Shown here: positions 21,181 through 32,828 of the stretch, piece by piece
How positions within the stretch are numbered: the first letter of the stretch is position 1
Layout of the letters: every line of letters starts with the position of its first letter
Origin: Astropecten irregularis
Taxonomy: Eukaryota; Echinodermata; Asteroidea; Paxillosida; Astropectinidae
Direction of reading: 5' to 3'
Assembly (NCBI GenBank): GCA_963971285.1
Contig: OZ020251.1
Location: 8,556,001 to 8,620,000 of the forward strand
Length of the DNA: 64,000 nucleotides
Translations under genes and position numbers: made by a program
The notes under the pieces: model-generated
What the model was told of the DNA's origin: nothing
The model's input: the letters and a program-made list of their open reading frames with translations, nothing else
The model's database searches: none

Positions 21181-24100
21181 ATGATGGCTGACCAGGACAC
21201 CGGGCGAGTTTTGAGATCAAGACGAACTGCATCAGAACGAACTGCAGTACCAGAGCGGGAAGCCTCCCCTGAGCCATCTGAACATTCTCTACCTCGTCCA
21301 CGTCACCGGACTGAAGGACATTCCCAAGCTGTTAGCCGCACTGGTAGCCATGCTGGTACCAGATCCAGTGGCAATTCCGGTAGCCATGCTGGTACCCGAT
21401 CCAGTGGCAATTCCGGTAGCCATGCTGGTACCCGAGCCAGTGGCAATTCCGGTAGCCGTGCTGGTACCCGATCCAGTGCTCGATCCAGAAGCCGCGTCGG
21501 AACCCATTCCGATGACCGGGTGAAAGCCACCGGAAGCCACACCAGTAGCCACGTCAGTAGCCGTACCAGTTCCCAGGTCAGTGCCCCGAACAGCTCAGTC
21601 CAGTCCAAGATACGAGTTGCAGCGAGAGAGAAAGAGCTTGCTATGGCTCGACACCACCTGCAGTGGGAACAGAGTGTCCGCATGAAGACTGAAGAACTGG
21701 AAGATCAGTTGCTGTTCGCACAACAGACACGAGGAGAGCTGGCCCTGAAGGAGAGAGAGCTTGAGATGAGGCGAGGAAGAGAGAGAGCAGAGGAGGAACT
21801 TCGGCTGGCACGAGAACGACTCCAAGCTGAACAAGAGGAGCAACGTATCCTAAAGATGAGATCAAGACTCACAAGACAATATGAACTTGAGAGACAGTGC
21901 GCATACGCCGAGTTAAATCTGGCCCATGCTAGAAGAGACTCTGAGATTATTCACACTGGCTCTTGTCAGCCCATACCGTTTTCAGTTGAAGCTGATGCCC
22001 AAGCCACATCAATTACGAATTCTCCAATTGCTGTCACGACTACTGCTTGCCCTCCGATCCAGCCTCCGCCTGCGATGCAGCAACAAAATTTGCCAAATTC
22101 AGCTGCTTTGCCCATGCCGATTGTCCATGCTAGTTCTGCTGCTTCGCCGAAACCTGCTGCCGGCAGTGCTGACCCAAAATTGCCAATCTCAGTGCGTAGC
22201 CAGAAAGTTGCAGAAAGCGATGCGCCCCAAACTTGCTACGGTAGTACATCGCTCCCTTCTGGGACTACCCCGTGTAGCACCCGTTCCTTTTCCATTCCTA
22301 ATGTCACTGTATGTTCTAATTGTTCTTCCGTTTCCAATGATTCAGGTAACCATTCTCCAGCACAGGTGTCCATGACCACGCCCACACCGAGTGAACCATC
22401 ACCACCCGGGCTCCCTCCGTCTGCTACCTCAGTAGGCACCTCCTTTGGTCAAACCGTGACGTCTAGTGCTAACCCAGGTAACCTCAATCAAATGCTGAGT
22501 TCGATGCTGGCAGCCTCAGCCGGTGGAATCAGCATGGAAGTTCCTGTATTTAGCGGAGGCGATCCCTCAGAGTTCAGATGCTTTGAGACGATGGTTGATG
22601 GCTGCATCAAGCCACTCATTCACCTCACTGAGCTACAGAAATTCTTCATTGTGAAGTCCAAACTTCGAGGTCAACCCAAGAAAGATGTCCTCGGATTTGA
22701 GCACGATGCTTATCCATTTACCCGTGCCATGTCAACCCTACAGAAGCTCTATGGTGACATCGGCATCCTTATCCGTACCAAGATCGATCAGATCACTTCC
22801 TGGCCCAAGCTGGTTGCCCATGATTCAAAGGGGCTGGTGGAGTTCGCCTCAACCGTCTCGGCATTAGTCGTTCAACTGAAGAGCGCACCAGAAGGAGAGG
22901 CCGAGTTGAAGGCGAACTCGACTGCCTGCATCCTCTACAGCAGGCTCCCTCATGTTCACCAGTCCGCCTTCTTGAGGGCCATGAGTTCGAAAGGCGTCCG
23001 TAACTTCTCCTTAGCAGACATCAATGGGTGGTTACAGGATACCGCCGCCATTGCTCGCCAGAAGATACAGTTGAGTGAGAGTCTGAAGTCTGACGCCTCA
23101 CCCAGTCATCGTGATAGACGACCGAAGGGCGCTGCTGCCTACCATGCCAAAGCTGGAAATCAGACGAACAGTGTTGGCAACAAGCCCAATCCAGAGTCTG
23201 GTGGAAACCCGAAGTACCAACAGAAGAAACCATTCCGCAAGTATTGTCCGCATTGTGAGGGGGAACATTGGTTGTTTCATTGTGAGAAATTTGACAAGCT
23301 ATCTACCGATCAGAGAATTGGGTGGATCCGAGAAGGTCGCCGCTGTTGGAAATGCGCCCGTAAACACCCAGAGGGACGGGAATGTGACCTACGAAAGCCC
23401 TGCCGTGAATGCAACGAGATCCATCTGACGGTCCTTCACAATCTGCTGAAGCAACCTGGGTATGGCGCTTACTACTCCAGTTTTGACCCCAATGTCTCCA
23501 TTTATTATGGTGATGGCAATCCTTGGCTCCCGAAAGAGGTGAGCCTGAAGATCATTCCAGTCATTCTGTATGGTGAAGGTACCCAGCTCGAGACATACTG
23601 TCTATTGGACGATGGGTCCAATTTCTCCATGATGCCCATGGAAGCTGCCGAAGCTCTTCATCTGAAGGGGACAGCCACCAAGATCCCAATTGCGACGGCC
23701 CGAGATGCTTGTTCTCCCTGCGGGGGGCAGATGCTAAGTTTTGACCTGGCCCCAGTCGATGACCCCGACCTGCGAATTACACTGACGAATGTGTTTTCCT
23801 CCCCCATGCTCCGATTGTCGGAACACTCCGTCCCTGCTCGAGATTTGCAGGAAAAGTGGCCTCATCTGCAAGATATTCCCTTGCACGACTGTAGAAACGT
23901 GCGACCACTCCTTCTCCTCGGTAGTGATCGTCCCGACCTGGTGATTCCAAGAGAGAGCCGTTTTGGCCCGGAGAGTGCCCCTGTTGCTGTCAGGACAAAA
24001 CTTGGTTGGGCGGTGCAAGGCCCCTCTCTGCGTCCAGGAAAGCATGGGACCATCAACTACCTGTCTACCAATCAAGATACTTCACTGCACGAGAACGTTT

Positions 24101-27100
24101 GTCGGCTGTGGAACATGGACGTTCAGATGTATGCTGAAAGGAAACACGCCACCCGGTCGAAGCAAGACCAGCGAGCAGTTGAAATGTTGGAGACCAAATC
24201 GACGTATGTTCAACTGAATGGCGTTAACAGAGTGGCGACTCCGCTTCTCTGGAGGCGTGACAACCCAGCGTTCTCCAGTCCAGCCAGCACTGTGCTACCC
24301 TCGTTGAAGAGGAATGAACGGCGTCTTTTGAAAGACCCTGACTTGGCTAAGATCCATAGCCAGAAGATCAGTGAGCTCAAGGAAGCAGGTCTTGTTCGAG
24401 CTGTTGATCATCAAGATGGTGAACAGGAAGCTGAGTCCCAATGGTACATTCCTCACCATGTCGTGCGTCAGAATGACAAGTCCCGCCTAGTTTTCAACTG
24501 TGCCTTTCGCTACCGTGGTGAATCCCTGAACGACAATCTCCTACCTGGTCCCATCCTCGGATCATCCTTAGTTGGCGTTCTGCTCCGATTTCGGAAACAT
24601 TTGGTGGCGATTTCTGGAGACATTAAGGCGATGTTTCACTGCGTTTCTACTCTGCCGTCAGATCGACCCATGCTGCGATTTCTTTGGAGAGATCCAAATT
24701 CCGACGATGAACCAGAGAAACTTGAGTGGAATGTCCTGCCCTTCGGGACAACATGTAGCCCATGCTGCGCGTCCTTTGCACTTCAAAAGCATGTAAAGGA
24801 CAATGTGAGAGACCCCGATGTCCTGCGTAGTGTCCTCGAGGCATTCTATGTGGACAACTGCCTCGATGGGAAGCCAACTGTCCTTCAAGCCCGACAGCTC
24901 ATGGAGAAGCTCCGTGAAGCCCTCGGCGCTGGGGGATTCCCAATTGTCAAATGGGCAAGTAACAAGGCTGAGGTGGTTGCTGACCTGCCTACAGAAGCTC
25001 AGTCAGACAGCACAGAGCGATGGCTCACCCTGGGTAATGATTCCCCGGAAGAAGTTGCCTTGGGCCCTCGTTGGAACCTGGAGAAAGATACCCTGACCTA
25101 CCGGCTCCAGCTGACGGACTGGCCGGTACTCACTCGCAGAGCAGTGCTGAGTGATGTTATGCGATGTGCTGGGAAGGATCCCCTTGGATATCTGATGCCA
25201 TTCATGGTGAGAGGCAAGATGTTGGTCCAGGAGTTGTGGAAGCGACCCTGGGGTTGGGATGATGAGATCCCTGAGGAGGGTGAAGGAGGTATACGTTTCA
25301 AGCATATGAGGTGGAGAGAGGAGCTCGTCGACCTCCCTGATGTTGGATTGCCTCGCTGTTTTACCCCTCCAAGTTTCAATCCAGAAACAGACACCTACCA
25401 GCTACACGTATTCACCGATGCTTCAGAGAAGGCTTATGGTGCAGTTGCATACCTCCGAGCAGTCAACCAGGCTGGCGAGGTCTCTGCTCGATTTGTGATG
25501 GCGAGATCCCGCTTGGCCCCCAAACGCGTCCAAACTATGCCCAGACTGGAGCTTTTGGGTGCAGTCAGCGGGGCGGAGCTTGTAGAGCTACTGGAAGACG
25601 AACTAGCAATGAAGATTCCCCTCACATGCTGGAGTGACAGTACCACTGTACTCGCATGGATCCAGTCCGAGTCTTGCAAGTATAACAGATTTGTTGGAGC
25701 CCGCGTTGCTGAAGTGCAGCGGCTCACAGATCATGTAACTTGGAGATATGTGGAGTCCGAGAACAACCCTGCCGATGACCTCACCCGAGGTCTCCAGTTG
25801 AAGCAACTCCATGATGGTAGTCGATGGCACACACCGCCATTTCTTCTGCTGCCTGAAGCAGATTGGCCGAGATCACCCCCAAAGCCTACGCCAGAAGAGG
25901 CTGGTTTGGAAGTGAAACCCGACTTCTTCACTGGACTGATGGTTACTCCACGCGAGAAACGACCAGATGTTGACCTTTCCCGTTTCAGCTCATGGGGAGA
26001 GCTGGTTGAGGGGTACGGTGAAGCACTCTATGAGTCTAGAGGCAAGGAGAAACCCCCATTTCTGAGTGCTGATGACCGTTCCGAGATTGAGAAGTTCCTT
26101 TTCCAGCAAGTGCAGTTAGACTGCTTCCAGGGTGACCTCGCAACTCTCTCCGTTGGCAAACCAGTGTCCAACAAGAGCCGATTGAGTTGCCTTTCTCCTG
26201 AGTATGACCCCCAGTGTCAGCTCATCCGAGTTGGCGGACGCCTTCGTCGGGCATCCGTGCTGGACTCCGATGCTAAGCACCCAGTGGTACTGGATCCCAA
26301 GCACCCGGTTACTCGCTTACTCATCAAAGAGGCCGATTGCCGCTTGGGACATGGTGGTACTGACAGGGTCCTTGCTGACCTACGACGTCGTTTCTGGTTG
26401 TTACGAGGACGACAGTCTATCAGAAGCCTGCAAAGTCACTGTGAAGGCTGCATCAGACAACGTGGGAAACCCTCTATTCCGAAGATGGCGGATCTACCCC
26501 CCTCCCGACTCCGCATAGGGAAACCTGCTTTCTACTCTACAGGAGTTGATTGCTTCGGCCCCTTCACAGTTTCTCTTGGCCGAAGATCTGAGCAGCGATG
26601 GGGAATTGTCTGGAAGTGTATGACCACCCGGGCAGTCTACCTCGATTTGCTCGACTCCCTTGACACTGATGCCTTCCTAATGGCATTCAATCGTTTCCGC
26701 TCTCGAAGAGGTACCCCCCATGAGATTTTGTGTGACAACGGGACCAACTTCAAGGGGGGACAGACAGAGTTGACGAAGGCCTTCAGCGAGATGACGCCAG
26801 GCCTGCAGGAGAAGCTTGCAGAGTCCAAAGTCCGATTCAAGTTCAACCCCCCATCTGCTCCTCACTTCGGTGGGACATGGGAGAGGGAAGTGCGTTCAGT
26901 GAAAACCGCGCTGTATGCCATCCTTGGCAACCGGACTGTATCTGCTTCTGTCCTGTACACCAGTCTGGTTGAGGTGGAAGCCCTCCTCAACTCCAAACCT
27001 TTAGGATATGTGTCCTCAGATGTGGCAGATCCGGACCCCATTACTCCCTTCATGCTGCTCATGGGGCGGCGAGATCATGCTCCACCCCAGGTAATCTACC

Positions 27101-27471
27101 CAGAGCAGTACGTTCACGGTCGTCGTCGGTGGCGTCAATGTCAGGTACTGATGCAACAGTTCTGGAAAGAGTTTGTGAACTCTTATCTACCTGCAATGCA
27201 AGCCCGCCAGAAGTGGCGAGGGGAGGCAAAGGACTTGGCAGTGGGGAATGTCGTCCTGATGATAGACCCACAGCAGGTCCGAGCTTCCTGGCCCTTGGCG
27301 CGAGTCATCGAGGTTCTACCTGGTCCTGATGGACGTGTACGTGCCGTGAAGTTGGAAGTCGACGGTCGTGTCTACACACGCCCAGTTGCCAGACTTATCC
27401 GACTGCCAGATGAGTCCGAAAGTGACGCTGAAGCGACCCATCCTATCGTGGCTAGCTCAGATCCTGAATAG
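21181..27471 (+). CDS. BEL/Pao Gag-Pol polyprotein, 2096 aa
   Basis: The first ATG is at 21181; the frame is open two codons further up but starts there with GTG. Order with rough residues: Ser/Arg-rich N-terminus with a 12-residue tandem repeat (56-100); long charged coiled coil (150-240); low-complexity linker; Gag core (450-640); Cys/His knuckles (CPHCEGEHWLFHC near 688, CWKC..C..C..C near 722-745); aspartic protease LLDDGSNFSMM (about 808); RT with VFNCAF (1104), SGDIKAMF (1145) and the catalytic segment FYVDNC (1222, Asn where other families often have the second Asp, seen in BEL elements); RNase H FTDASEKAYGA (1411) and CWSDSTTVLAW; integrase zinc region with H..H..C..C (1708-1760) and catalytic VDCFG (1790), CDNGTNF (1851) and GTWEREVRS (1901); a C-terminal WPLARV segment. 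TAG at 27469. No stop or frameshift. Confidence 0.95.
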   Translation: MMADQDTGRVLRSRRTASERTAVPEREASPEPSEHSLPRPRHRTEGHSQAVSRTGSHAGTRSSGNSGSHAGTRSSGNSGSHAGTRASGNSGSRAGTRSSARSRSRVGTHSDDRVKATGSHTSSHVSSRTSSQVSAPNSSVQSKIRVAAREKELAMARHHLQWEQSVRMKTEELEDQLLFAQQTRGELALKERELEMRRGRERAEEELRLARERLQAEQEEQRILKMRSRLTRQYELERQCAYAELNLAHARRDSEIIHTGSCQPIPFSVEADAQATSITNSPIAVTTTACPPIQPPPAMQQQNLPNSAALPMPIVHASSAASPKPAAGSADPKLPISVRSQKVAESDAPQTCYGSTSLPSGTTPCSTRSFSIPNVTVCSNCSSVSNDSGNHSPAQVSMTTPTPSEPSPPGLPPSATSVGTSFGQTVTSSANPGNLNQMLSSMLAASAGGISMEVPVFSGGDPSEFRCFETMVDGCIKPLIHLTELQKFFIVKSKLRGQPKKDVLGFEHDAYPFTRAMSTLQKLYGDIGILIRTKIDQITSWPKLVAHDSKGLVEFASTVSALVVQLKSAPEGEAELKANSTACILYSRLPHVHQSAFLRAMSSKGVRNFSLADINGWLQDTAAIARQKIQLSESLKSDASPSHRDRRPKGAAAYHAKAGNQTNSVGNKPNPESGGNPKYQQKKPFRKYCPHCEGEHWLFHCEKFDKLSTDQRIGWIREGRRCWKCARKHPEGRECDLRKPCRECNEIHLTVLHNLLKQPGYGAYYSSFDPNVSIYYGDGNPWLPKEVSLKIIPVILYGEGTQLETYCLLDDGSNFSMMPMEAAEALHLKGTATKIPIATARDACSPCGGQMLSFDLAPVDDPDLRITLTNVFSSPMLRLSEHSVPARDLQEKWPHLQDIPLHDCRNVRPLLLLGSDRPDLVIPRESRFGPESAPVAVRTKLGWAVQGPSLRPGKHGTINYLSTNQDTSLHENVCRLWNMDVQMYAERKHATRSKQDQRAVEMLETKSTYVQLNGVNRVATPLLWRRDNPAFSSPASTVLPSLKRNERRLLKDPDLAKIHSQKISELKEAGLVRAVDHQDGEQEAESQWYIPHHVVRQNDKSRLVFNCAFRYRGESLNDNLLPGPILGSSLVGVLLRFRKHLVAISGDIKAMFHCVSTLPSDRPMLRFLWRDPNSDDEPEKLEWNVLPFGTTCSPCCASFALQKHVKDNVRDPDVLRSVLEAFYVDNCLDGKPTVLQARQLMEKLREALGAGGFPIVKWASNKAEVVADLPTEAQSDSTERWLTLGNDSPEEVALGPRWNLEKDTLTYRLQLTDWPVLTRRAVLSDVMRCAGKDPLGYLMPFMVRGKMLVQELWKRPWGWDDEIPEEGEGGIRFKHMRWREELVDLPDVGLPRCFTPPSFNPETDTYQLHVFTDASEKAYGAVAYLRAVNQAGEVSARFVMARSRLAPKRVQTMPRLELLGAVSGAELVELLEDELAMKIPLTCWSDSTTVLAWIQSESCKYNRFVGARVAEVQRLTDHVTWRYVESENNPADDLTRGLQLKQLHDGSRWHTPPFLLLPEADWPRSPPKPTPEEAGLEVKPDFFTGLMVTPREKRPDVDLSRFSSWGELVEGYGEALYESRGKEKPPFLSADDRSEIEKFLFQQVQLDCFQGDLATLSVGKPVSNKSRLSCLSPEYDPQCQLIRVGGRLRRASVLDSDAKHPVVLDPKHPVTRLLIKEADCRLGHGGTDRVLADLRRRFWLLRGRQSIRSLQSHCEGCIRQRGKPSIPKMADLPPSRLRIGKPAFYSTGVDCFGPFTVSLGRRSEQRWGIVWKCMTTRAVYLDLLDSLDTDAFLMAFNRFRSRRGTPHEILCDNGTNFKGGQTELTKAFSEMTPGLQEKLAESKVRFKFNPPSAPHFGGTWEREVRSVKTALYAILGNRTVSASVLYTSLVEVEALLNSKPLGYVSSDVADPDPITPFMLLMGRRDHAPPQVIYPEQYVHGRRRWRQCQVLMQQFWKEFVNSYLPAMQARQKWRGEAKDLAVGNVVLMIDPQQVRASWPLARVIEVLPGPDGRVRAVKLEVDGRVYTRPVARLIRLPDESESDAEATHPIVASSDPE
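21346..21480 (+). repeat. 36-bp in-frame tandem repeat in gag, 3.7 copies
   Basis: Units of 36 bp begin AGCCATGCTGGTACCCGATC and encode SHAGTRSSGNSG-type 12-residue repeats. Neighbouring units differ by one or two bases. Because 36 is a multiple of three, copy-number change does not break the frame. Confidence 0.85.
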
Positions 27472-27654
27472 TCAACTTGCTGTTCCTAACTGTGCGTTGG
27501 CACAAGGGGCGGCCATCTTGTTCTTGTAATCCACAGTGTTCCAGTTGTATTGTTCTTAAACTTTTGCCTGTTCCTGAACCCTTTTTGTTCCTGTCATATC
27601 CTACTTCATGTTTTGCTTGTATCAAGTAAACTCTCCTTAGTTTAGGGGCGGCTG

Positions 27655-28169
27655 TGTAGCAAAACCGCTTAGCCCGCAAGCGCGCCCTCTTGTGTTTATG
27701 CAATATAGAGCTTGCCTTCCGCATCCCGCATTTCGCACACACGTTGTTGGGTTGGATCGGACGGTAAGTTTATGTCATAAATGTCTTGTTTTATGTAATT
27801 TACCACCTGAAATTGATGATTAATATTGTTTTCCTTATTGATAGTATATTTTGAGTTATAAATCAGCCCTTATAAAATCCCAATCTTAATGTTGATTAGG
27901 ACACGATCGCCAAGGTGTCGGAAATACACGTATTTTATTATGATTTGTTCCCATAACATTGTGTATAGCTTGCTACGGCCGAAACCTTATAATTTATTCC
28001 ACTTCCTCTTTGTTTTTGTTATATTTCAGAACAATCCCACTCACATGGTTTGTCCACCAACTCCCACAACTTGCATCCATCCATTACCAGAGAATGAATA
28101 AATAATTATGCACTATATGGACAGGCAACCTGCTAGAATATCTGTCTGATTATTCCTCGATATTCTACA
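27655..28169 (+). repeat. 3' LTR of the BEL/Pao element
   Basis: 515 bp, same ends as the 5' LTR, preceded by the polypurine-like tract and followed by GTATG. Its polyadenylation signal AATAAA lies near 28097. Confidence 0.95.
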
Positions 28170-28186
28170 GTATGCAATCCCTTTAA

Positions 28187-31020
28187 GTCCTTGTCCTTCA
28201 AAATACAATACCGTAGGCCTACGTAGTATAACACAACCAAATAGATTGTGAACTGAATGGCGACCAGAGACAGACAGATTTTAAAAGAGAGCCATCTACA
28301 GCCCTATGTGTGGGGCTAGGGTAGGCCTACAGGACATCGGTTGCATTGGTCGTGCACGTTGTACGCATACATGTAATCATGTTAATGTCATAAAGTTTCG
28401 ACATCAAGAAAATACCTCTTTAAACTGTAAGTATTACTTAAATTCACCCAAACTTCGTCAACCGAAGGTATACACTACGGGCTTACCGGCAGTGGGCAGG
28501 TCCGGCAGGCATCATGGATTCTTCTATATGAAAGATTCTAGACCAAATTCGGCCATAAATAGCTGACCATTCGGTGACGGAGAGAATGCATACAGTGAAA
28601 GCCTGCGTGCGAGCTGCGCGCAAATCGTTCTCGACCCAATACTCGGACAATATTATTATTCCGCGACCAAATTTTTTCTAACAATCAACTCAGCAAAATT
28701 ATGTATACACAATTTACCCAATCGACCCCAATAAAACCAAAAGGTGTTCATTATTATGGATGGACTACCATTTTGTATGTTAAAGTCGGAACGAGGAATA
28801 TGTCATGAATGGCACCGGCACTACTCTACGTCAGCGGACGTACGCCTTGTTTACGTGACGTGCAAAGAGTCATCTGTAGTCTTGTTCAAGACGGTATTAC
28901 GTAGTTGTACCTGGCCAACAGATCGCACGTACGTGTACGTGTCAACACAACAAACGACCCGAAATAACGTCTACGCCACACACACAAGCCTGTAATACCG
29001 TCTTGTCCATTTACTCCAAACTGCCCGGAAAATTCCAGGCAATAACCCCCCGCGTAGTCGTCGCATCATGACGTAGCCTTATTTGCATTAATATATTCTG
29101 AAAATTTGCATGGAGATGAAGTCTAGTACCGCAACGACGTCGCAAGCATTATTATATATAGTACGCATACACACATGTAGGCCCTATACTGTACAGTACT
29201 TGTAAATTACATGTGCCGTACATGTAGGCCTACTACATTGATATCGTACCATGGCTGCTGACGGATCGTATTGAATTTGGAGGCCTTGGAGCTTGCAACA
29301 CAAAAGTTGGGATTCGAGAGTTTTCGAGAACAAGGCTCTTAGACAACTTTGGAATGGAATAAATTTACTAACCGTGCCCCTCGAAATCATTCCGTGTCTT
29401 CATGGAGCCCGGGAACAGACTCCATGGTATCATCCCTCAGTGAAATTATTTCATTCATCCCTTCATTCATTCATTTATTTTGGCAACATACAAAAGTACT
29501 GTACACATGAAATACACAATAAATAACGAATAACAAAAGCCCAGATAACCCAAAAAGCTGTAAAATACGGCTTATTCATATCCTACAATTTCTCGAAATC
29601 TTTTTGTGCCGCATGACAGTTGATCGAAGTATAATCAAGCCATGGTTTTGGTAATGACCATGGAGCTATCTGTTGTTATTGCTCCATGGCAATAACGGTT
29701 GCGGTTGAGTTTCAAACGACCGTCATTATGTGATAATGCACACGGTATCACGCCATACCACGTGCGTGGATTGGACGCTGACCAAAACAGCGCATTGCAC
29801 CCCGTTGTTGACCTCAATGAATATGCAATTTTTGCCCACAGAGGTCACGCTCAGTCTTTGTCACGTGACACCAGAGCAAACCAACAAGACGTTATTTTTC
29901 GTAGGTCGGTGGAATGTTCCACTTAGTTTGCGTGTGGGTGGGTAATTGTTTGGAGGGGCTCACGCATAAATAACGTCTTGGACAAGACTAAGTCATCTGC
30001 CAAACGCTGACAGTGGACGCTCATTAAAGGGACTTTTAAAAATGTGGCCAAACTTACTTCATGCGGCCTTCATACACACACAGCATATTGTATTAAAGGG
30101 CAGAAGAGTAAAAGCGATGACCAAAAACGTCTTTATATTGCAAAGACCAAAAATAACAGTGAAAATAATTTGGATTAAAAAAATACTGTGGGCGTTTTTT
30201 ACTGTTTTGTCATAAAGTGGGAACCCTTGAACATTTTTAAAGATGACTGATACAGGCTGCATCTTTCTTGATATTTTTGCCCATGAATCCGCCTTTCTTT
30301 AACAAAAGCCAAAGTACATGGGTGTCAATAGGGGAAGGGGGTGGGGGATATAACCCTCCAATATTTGAGGTGGGGGAAGGCGTGTATTATCACCCCCCCC
30401 CCCCCCCCCCCGCCCAATATTTCGAGGTTAAATGTAATTTAGCCTAATACCGAAAAAAATATCCGAAGTACAAAAAAAAAAAAAAAGGAAAACACACCAT
30501 GCTTTGTTTTTAAATGCTCTAAACTGCGACTTTTCGACTCTTTCCTTTTCCATATGTCCCTCTACGGTTCCTCATTTCATTATAATTATGAGAAAAGATT
30601 AACTTTCCATTCTGTGAGATTTGCTACAAAATATGTGCTGAAAAATAACACATATCCGGTAAACTTGCTGCATGCATAACAACAACAGAAAATGACACAA
30701 ACAGTTACCAGTTAAAAAATGACACTTTAATAGCAACAATCCAACTATCACAGATAAATTCCCCGTAGAAAATGTACATTATTATCAGACACTTGATTCC
30801 GACATAGGTGTGTCATGCAATTTACAGGCTTGATTTAAAGGAAAATGACCGAAAAGTTACTAGTATGTACAAAATGGATTATTTAAGTCATAATTAAGTG
30901 GGTCTGGTAAAAATAAAGTATTGCTCTCATGTGTGCGTATGGTGGTGGCAATACCAATTATTCTATTAAAAAAAAAAAAACTGGTACCAATATTGAAAGT
31001 TCTTGAATATCCAATAATGA
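28187..31020. other. Stretch without a recognised gene
   Basis: Apart from the end of the interrupted tandem repeat, this holds a poly-C run (about 30391-30412), an A-run (about 30473-30486), and at about 30080-30320 a degraded copy of the TTAA MITE family seen in MYRF introns (phrases GACCAAAAACG, TTTCTTGATATTTTTGCCCATGA). No exon is identified. Confidence 0.45.
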
Positions 31021-31207
31021 TTTTCCAGGGGGGGCACGTGCCCCCCCTGGAAAACCTCGTGCCCCCCCCCCCCCCATTTGAGATTTGGGTTGGTGAAAAA
31101 AAAAATAATATATATTGTAGCGGTGCCCCCCCAACAATTGCTAGTGCCCCCCTTGTGCCCCCCCCCCCCCCCCCCCCCCCAGACTCAAAAGTCTGGTGAC
31201 GCCACTG
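31021..31207. mobile_element. C-rich short dispersed element, copy 2
   Basis: Same phrases in the same order as the element at 2454-2643: CCCCCTGGAAAACCTCGTG, CATTTGAGATTTGGGTTGGT, ATATATTGTAG, CAATTGCTAGTGCCCCCCTT and GACTCAAAAGTCTGGTGACG then CCACTG. This copy keeps an extra inverted start (CAGGGGGGGCACGTGCCCCC), a hairpin. Confidence 0.75.
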
Positions 31208-31251
31208 ATACAGGGTGATGACTGGTGATGTTTTTAAAATGAAATGAATAA

Positions 31252-31478
31252 AGCAGAGTGTACAGTCAACAATTTTAGTAACATTTTCGGTAACATGTTG
31301 CCCAGTTAGGGCAAGGACATTTGGACTTGTGTACACTAGCAACATTTAGCCAACATGTTACCGAGATGTTGCTGCGACATGTTACCCAACTCGTTTTGCT
31401 CTGTGTACACTGACATTTTCTGCAACAACGTACCTGGGAAACATGTTACCGAAAATGTTGACAGTGTACACTCTGCTT
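31252..31478. mobile_element. 227-bp MITE with ~35-bp inverted ends
   Basis: Left end GCAGAGTGTACAGTCAACA and right end complementary (GTTGACAGTGTACACTCTGC), with TTTTCGGTAACATGTT inward on both sides. An additional internal palindrome of the same words sits in the middle. No target duplication is obvious to me. Confidence 0.65.
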
Positions 31479-32534
31479 AGTGCTTAACATATAATTCAGT
31501 AAAACATATATGTAACAAACATTCTCTCCTTTTTAATAAAGGTACTAATTTTGCAAACTGTCCAAAATATGTTAATGCTTGACTGAAACTAAACATCTGA
31601 AAGGTTTAGTTAGGTACAGAGCACAGCTAAAAATAATACTTTTTTGTTTTGTCAAGTATTCCATGGACAGCTTGCAAAATGAGTACCTTCAATATTAAAC
31701 TAGACATAACTCCTCTTAGGAATGATCAATTTGCTTTATTTTTAAGCTTTGTGAGTTCATCTAAATACTGAATTCAATTTCCGCACAAGATAATTTATAA
31801 AGATTATTCCCATACTTTTCATTTTGGTCGAAATTTCAATTTGGTCCTAATGGTCATTTTCCTATGAGAAAGGCAACAGTAACAATGCATATTCATTTAA
31901 CATTTAGATTATAAATTCATTTTCTTACAAAATATTGAAATTCTACTTTGTTAAAAAATAGACACCTATATGGTTATGGTGATATAATTAGAAATTATAG
32001 ACTTTAAAAATACAATCTAAATGCAAGGATTTTGTTATCGTTACAAACTCATGTATGTTTAAAACATTTTTTTTTTTATACAGTGGAATTCAATAAAAAT
32101 AAAAGTCAGAGATGATTCTATATTTTACAATAATTATTCTTCTAGAAATTTTCCAGGATATGTATGACACAAAGATTTCACCTGATTTTGTTCTTGTTCA
32201 CAAGAAAGCCAATGCTTGCATTATCATGAATACAAAACGAAAGATTAGACCAAACAATACATGAAATATTTGTAGTAGAAAATATAATGGAAAATAAAAC
32301 ATTCAACATCCAGCCATATTTGAAGGTAAAAACCTGCCCTTTTGCTAATAATTATCAGAGGACTGTGAAACAGCATCTACTTGCCTTCCTTCATGCACTA
32401 GTTCACTATTGAATGGCATTGAGTGTAATAGTTGCATTCATATACTGACAGGCAGGAGGGCAATAGCTTTGCATATTGACCTTCAATGAGGGCACTAGCT
32501 GCATATATTGACTGGCAGTGACTCACAAGGGCAC

Positions 32535-32828
32535 TGGGCCAAATTTCATGGAATCCGTTACGTACCGGCCTTTTTTGTGCTTACAGCAACTGCTACGCAT
32601 GAAATCTATTTCATGGAATCTGTATGCAAGACTTTCGGTTAGCAAATAATTTCTAGGGTTACCGTAATTACTTTCTGCTGAAACGCGCTGACATATGCAT
32701 TTTGCAGAAAATCTTTGCTTAGCGTAGAGAAAAAAGACCAATGAAATACGATTACTGTAACAAAAAAAGTCTGCTATCGTAAGCAAAGATTTGTTGCCAA
32801 CAGTAACGGATTCCATGAAATTGGGCCC
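32535..32828. mobile_element. 294-bp MITE, GGGCC..TTTCATGGAAT ends
   Basis: Left end GGGCCAAATTTCATGGAATC and right end complementary (GATTCCATGAAATTGGGCCC), extending into CGTTAC. It lies in the probable MYRF 3' UTR or just beyond it. Confidence 0.7.

Larger units (their letters stand above)
20594..28169 (+). mobile_element. Complete BEL/Pao LTR retrotransposon, 7.58 kb
   Basis: Two 515-bp LTRs, a primer-binding site, one long gag-pol frame and a purine-rich tract (AGGGGCGGCTG, ending at 27654) just before the 3' LTR. The domain order protease - RT - RNase H - integrase, the single fused frame and the 5-bp duplication are those of the BEL/Pao group. No envelope-like frame is seen. Near-identical LTRs and an unbroken frame point to a recent insertion that may still be competent. 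Confidence 0.95.
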
